This document shows, piece by piece, positions 6,191 to 7,403 of a stretch of DNA of 7,403 bases. The stretch is taken from NCBI GenBank assembly GCA_023249795.1, contig JAHFBU010000080.1:1-7403 (forward strand). The letters run 5' to 3'. Within the stretch, counting starts at the first letter, position 1. Each line of letters starts with the position of its first letter. Position numbers and translations under genes: made by a program. The notes below the pieces were generated by a model. The model was not told the DNA's origin and made no database searches. It saw only the letters and a list, made by a program, of their open reading frames with translations. The stretch comes from Syntrophaceae bacterium. GTDB taxonomy: Bacteria > Desulfobacterota > Syntrophia > Syntrophales > UBA5619.

Positions 6191-6546
6191 AGAAGATCCT
6201 GGTCGTCGAAGACAACGAGCAAAACCGATATCTCATGCAGTACATGCTGGAGAAGAACGGCTTTTCCGTCGTCATAGGCCAAAGCGGTGCCGAGGGCATC
6301 GCCATGGCTCTTGGCGAAAGACCCGATCTCATCCTGATGGATATCCAGCTCCCGGACATGGATGGCCTGGAGGTCACCCGGAGGATCCGGGCTTCGGAAG
6401 CCGACGGGAAGATCCCGATCATCGCCGTCACCTCCTTCGCTATGGCCGGGGACCGGGAAAAGGCCCTGGCGGCGGGATGCAACGGCTACATTGAAAAACC
6501 GATCAACCCGGAAACCTTTCTGACTGAGGTCGGGAAATATTTTTGA
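6187..6546 (+). CDS. Single-domain response regulator (DivK/CheY-like receiver)
   Basis: A 119-residue stand-alone receiver. Acidic pocket Glu8-Asp9, phosphoacceptor Asp52 in LILMDIQLPDMDG, Thr82 in AVTSFAM and Lys104 in the KP motif are all present, so it should be phosphorylatable. The AVTSFAMAGDREKALAAGC segment and the MDIQLPDMDGLEVTRRIR segment recall DivK-type regulators, which act by protein contact or as relay intermediates rather than by binding DNA. The start ATG 6187 overlaps the kinase TGA (ATGA), and GGGAGGA (6174-6180) lies 6 bases upstream; an in-frame ATG at 6163 lies inside the kinase gene and lacks that spacing. The overlap implies translational coupling and makes the kinase the likely partner. 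No output domain is present. Confidence 0.94.
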   Translation: MKKILVVEDNEQNRYLMQYMLEKNGFSVVIGQSGAEGIAMALGERPDLILMDIQLPDMDGLEVTRRIRASEADGKIPIIAVTSFAMAGDREKALAAGCNGYIEKPINPETFLTEVGKYF

Positions 6547-6557
6547 ACTTCCCGACC
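6528..6557 (+). promoter_or_regulatory. Intercistronic hairpin spanning the receiver stop codon
   Basis: GGTCGGGAA (6528-6536) and TTCCCGACC (6549-6557) form a perfect 9-bp stem around a 12-base loop that contains the TGA stop (6544-6546). There is no T-tract after the stem, so it is not a typical terminator. In a polycistronic mRNA it could modulate translation or stability between the receiver gene and the next gene, whose Shine-Dalgarno begins about 6 bases beyond. The left arm is coding sequence, so chance is possible. Confidence 0.5.
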
Positions 6558-6574
6558 CGAGCGAGGAGGAGAAC

Positions 6575-7403
6575 ATGATGAATGTTCTAATCGTCGACGA
6601 TATAGCCGAGAATATCTACCTTCTGGAGGCCATGCTTGAGGGCGCAGGCTACGGGGTTGTCTCTGCCCGTAACGGCAAGGAGGCCCTGAAACATTTGCAG
6701 GAAGGAACATTTGCCCTCATCGTTTCAGATATCCTGATGCCTGTCATGGACGGGTTTCAGTTCTGCCGTGGATGTAAAACCAACCCGGAATGGAGGGAAA
6801 TCCCCTTCGTCTTCTACACCGCGACCTATAAGGAAAAAAAGGATGAAGAGTTCGCCTTGAACTTGGGCGCAGACCGGTTCGTCATCAAACCCCAGGAACC
6901 GGAGAAATTTCTGAAAATCATCAAAGAGGTGCTGGAACTTCCGCGACACAGGCCCGAGACAGTTGTGAAAGATCCTTCGTCGGATCAAACGGGCTATCTT
7001 TCCATGCACAATGAGCGGGTGACCCGAAAGCTGGAAAAGAAAGTCGCCGATCTGAGACGTGTTAATCAAATGTTGCACAACAGCGAGGAGAAGTACCGAA
7101 TTCTCTTTGAAGAGAGCCGTGACGCCCTGATGACCATGTCTCCCCCTGGATGGAATTTCGCATCCTGCAATTCGGCAACGTTGAGGATGTTTGGCGTAAA
7201 AGACCAAGCAGAGTTTATCTCTTTTCGTCCGGCGGATGTTTCTCCAGAGATGCAATCGGACGGGCGGCCGTCCGCCGATAAATCCTTGGAGATGCTTGAG
7301 ACGACCATGCGTGAGGGGCATCACTTTTTCGAGTGGACGCATCAGCGGCTGCATGGTGAAACGTTTCTTTGCACCGTGCTGCTCAGCAGGATTGAAATAG
7401 GAG
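6575..7403 (+). CDS. Receiver-PAS signalling protein, N-terminal part (3' end outside window)
   Basis: The frame opens at ATG 6575 (or ATG 6578) behind AGGAGG (6564-6569) and stays open to the window edge, 276 codons. Residues 1-122 are a receiver: acidic pair Asp8-Asp9, phosphoacceptor Asp52 in SDILMPVMDG, Thr82 in FYTAT, and Lys105 before Pro. A charged, probably coiled-coil linker follows (about 145-170). A PAS-like domain begins near 171 (SEEKYRILFEESRDALM) and includes HHFFEWTHQRLHGE, a common PAS core pattern. The output domain lies beyond the window; proteins of this layout often end in a kinase, GGDEF or further PAS domains, so the final role cannot be stated. It lies 28 bases after the single-domain receiver on the same strand, probably the third gene of the operon and a candidate phosphoryl acceptor. 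Confidence 0.92.
   Translation, partial: MMNVLIVDDIAENIYLLEAMLEGAGYGVVSARNGKEALKHLQEGTFALIVSDILMPVMDGFQFCRGCKTNPEWREIPFVFYTATYKEKKDEEFALNLGADRFVIKPQEPEKFLKIIKEVLELPRHRPETVVKDPSSDQTGYLSMHNERVTRKLEKKVADLRRVNQMLHNSEEKYRILFEESRDALMTMSPPGWNFASCNSATLRMFGVKDQAEFISFRPADVSPEMQSDGRPSADKSLEMLETTMREGHHFFEWTHQRLHGETFLCTVLLSRIEIG

Noticed and set aside
4787..6576. Minus-strand open frames of 288 and 308 codons over the kinase and receiver
   Set aside because: Antisense to conserved PAS, HisKA, HATPase and receiver motifs on the + strand; no domain content of their own.

Overview
The window reads as ordinary chromosomal DNA from a GC-rich bacterium. The best guess is a Desulfobacterota (deltaproteobacterial) lineage such as the Syntrophales. 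This rests on the hisS-aspS gene pair, on His/Gly signature residues typical of a non-discriminating AspRS, and on a multi-PAS kinase followed by single-domain regulators. No rRNA or other phylogenetic marker was available, so the assignment is tentative. All supported genes lie on the + strand.

Layout. (1) 1-868: 3' two-thirds of hisS (histidyl-tRNA synthetase). (2) 859-1014: two adjacent copies of a palindromic intergenic repeat. The first contains the hisS stop codon; the second folds on paper as a three-way junction and ends in the aspS ribosome binding site. (3) 1023-2801: complete aspS (aspartyl-tRNA synthetase), starting at GTG. (4) 2811-3405: a third repeat copy, a candidate promoter, a decayed nucleotidyltransferase/HEPN (MNT-HEPN) toxin-antitoxin module, then a fourth, degenerate repeat copy. 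(5) 3371-3688: non-coding, with an AT-rich palindrome and possibly a short leader ORF. (6) 3689 to the window end: a sensory signalling operon. It encodes a membrane sensor kinase (extracytoplasmic sensor, two PAS domains, HisKA, HATPase), a translationally coupled single-domain response regulator of DivK type, and a receiver-PAS protein cut by the window edge.

How the genes fit together. hisS and aspS supply aminoacyl-tRNAs. AspRS probably also makes Asp-tRNA(Asn), which would need GatCAB amidotransferase elsewhere in the genome. The three signalling genes probably form one phosphorelay: the kinase has a transmitter but no receiver, and receivers are supplied by the next two genes. No DNA-binding output domain is visible.

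The least ordinary part is 859-3405. A family of structured repeats, with one compensatory base-pair change between copies, supplies a stop codon and a ribosome binding site to housekeeping genes and brackets a dead toxin-antitoxin locus. That locus was broken by a deletion that fused the start of the antitoxin gene to the toxin gene, and it also carries a nonsense codon. No complete new system was found.
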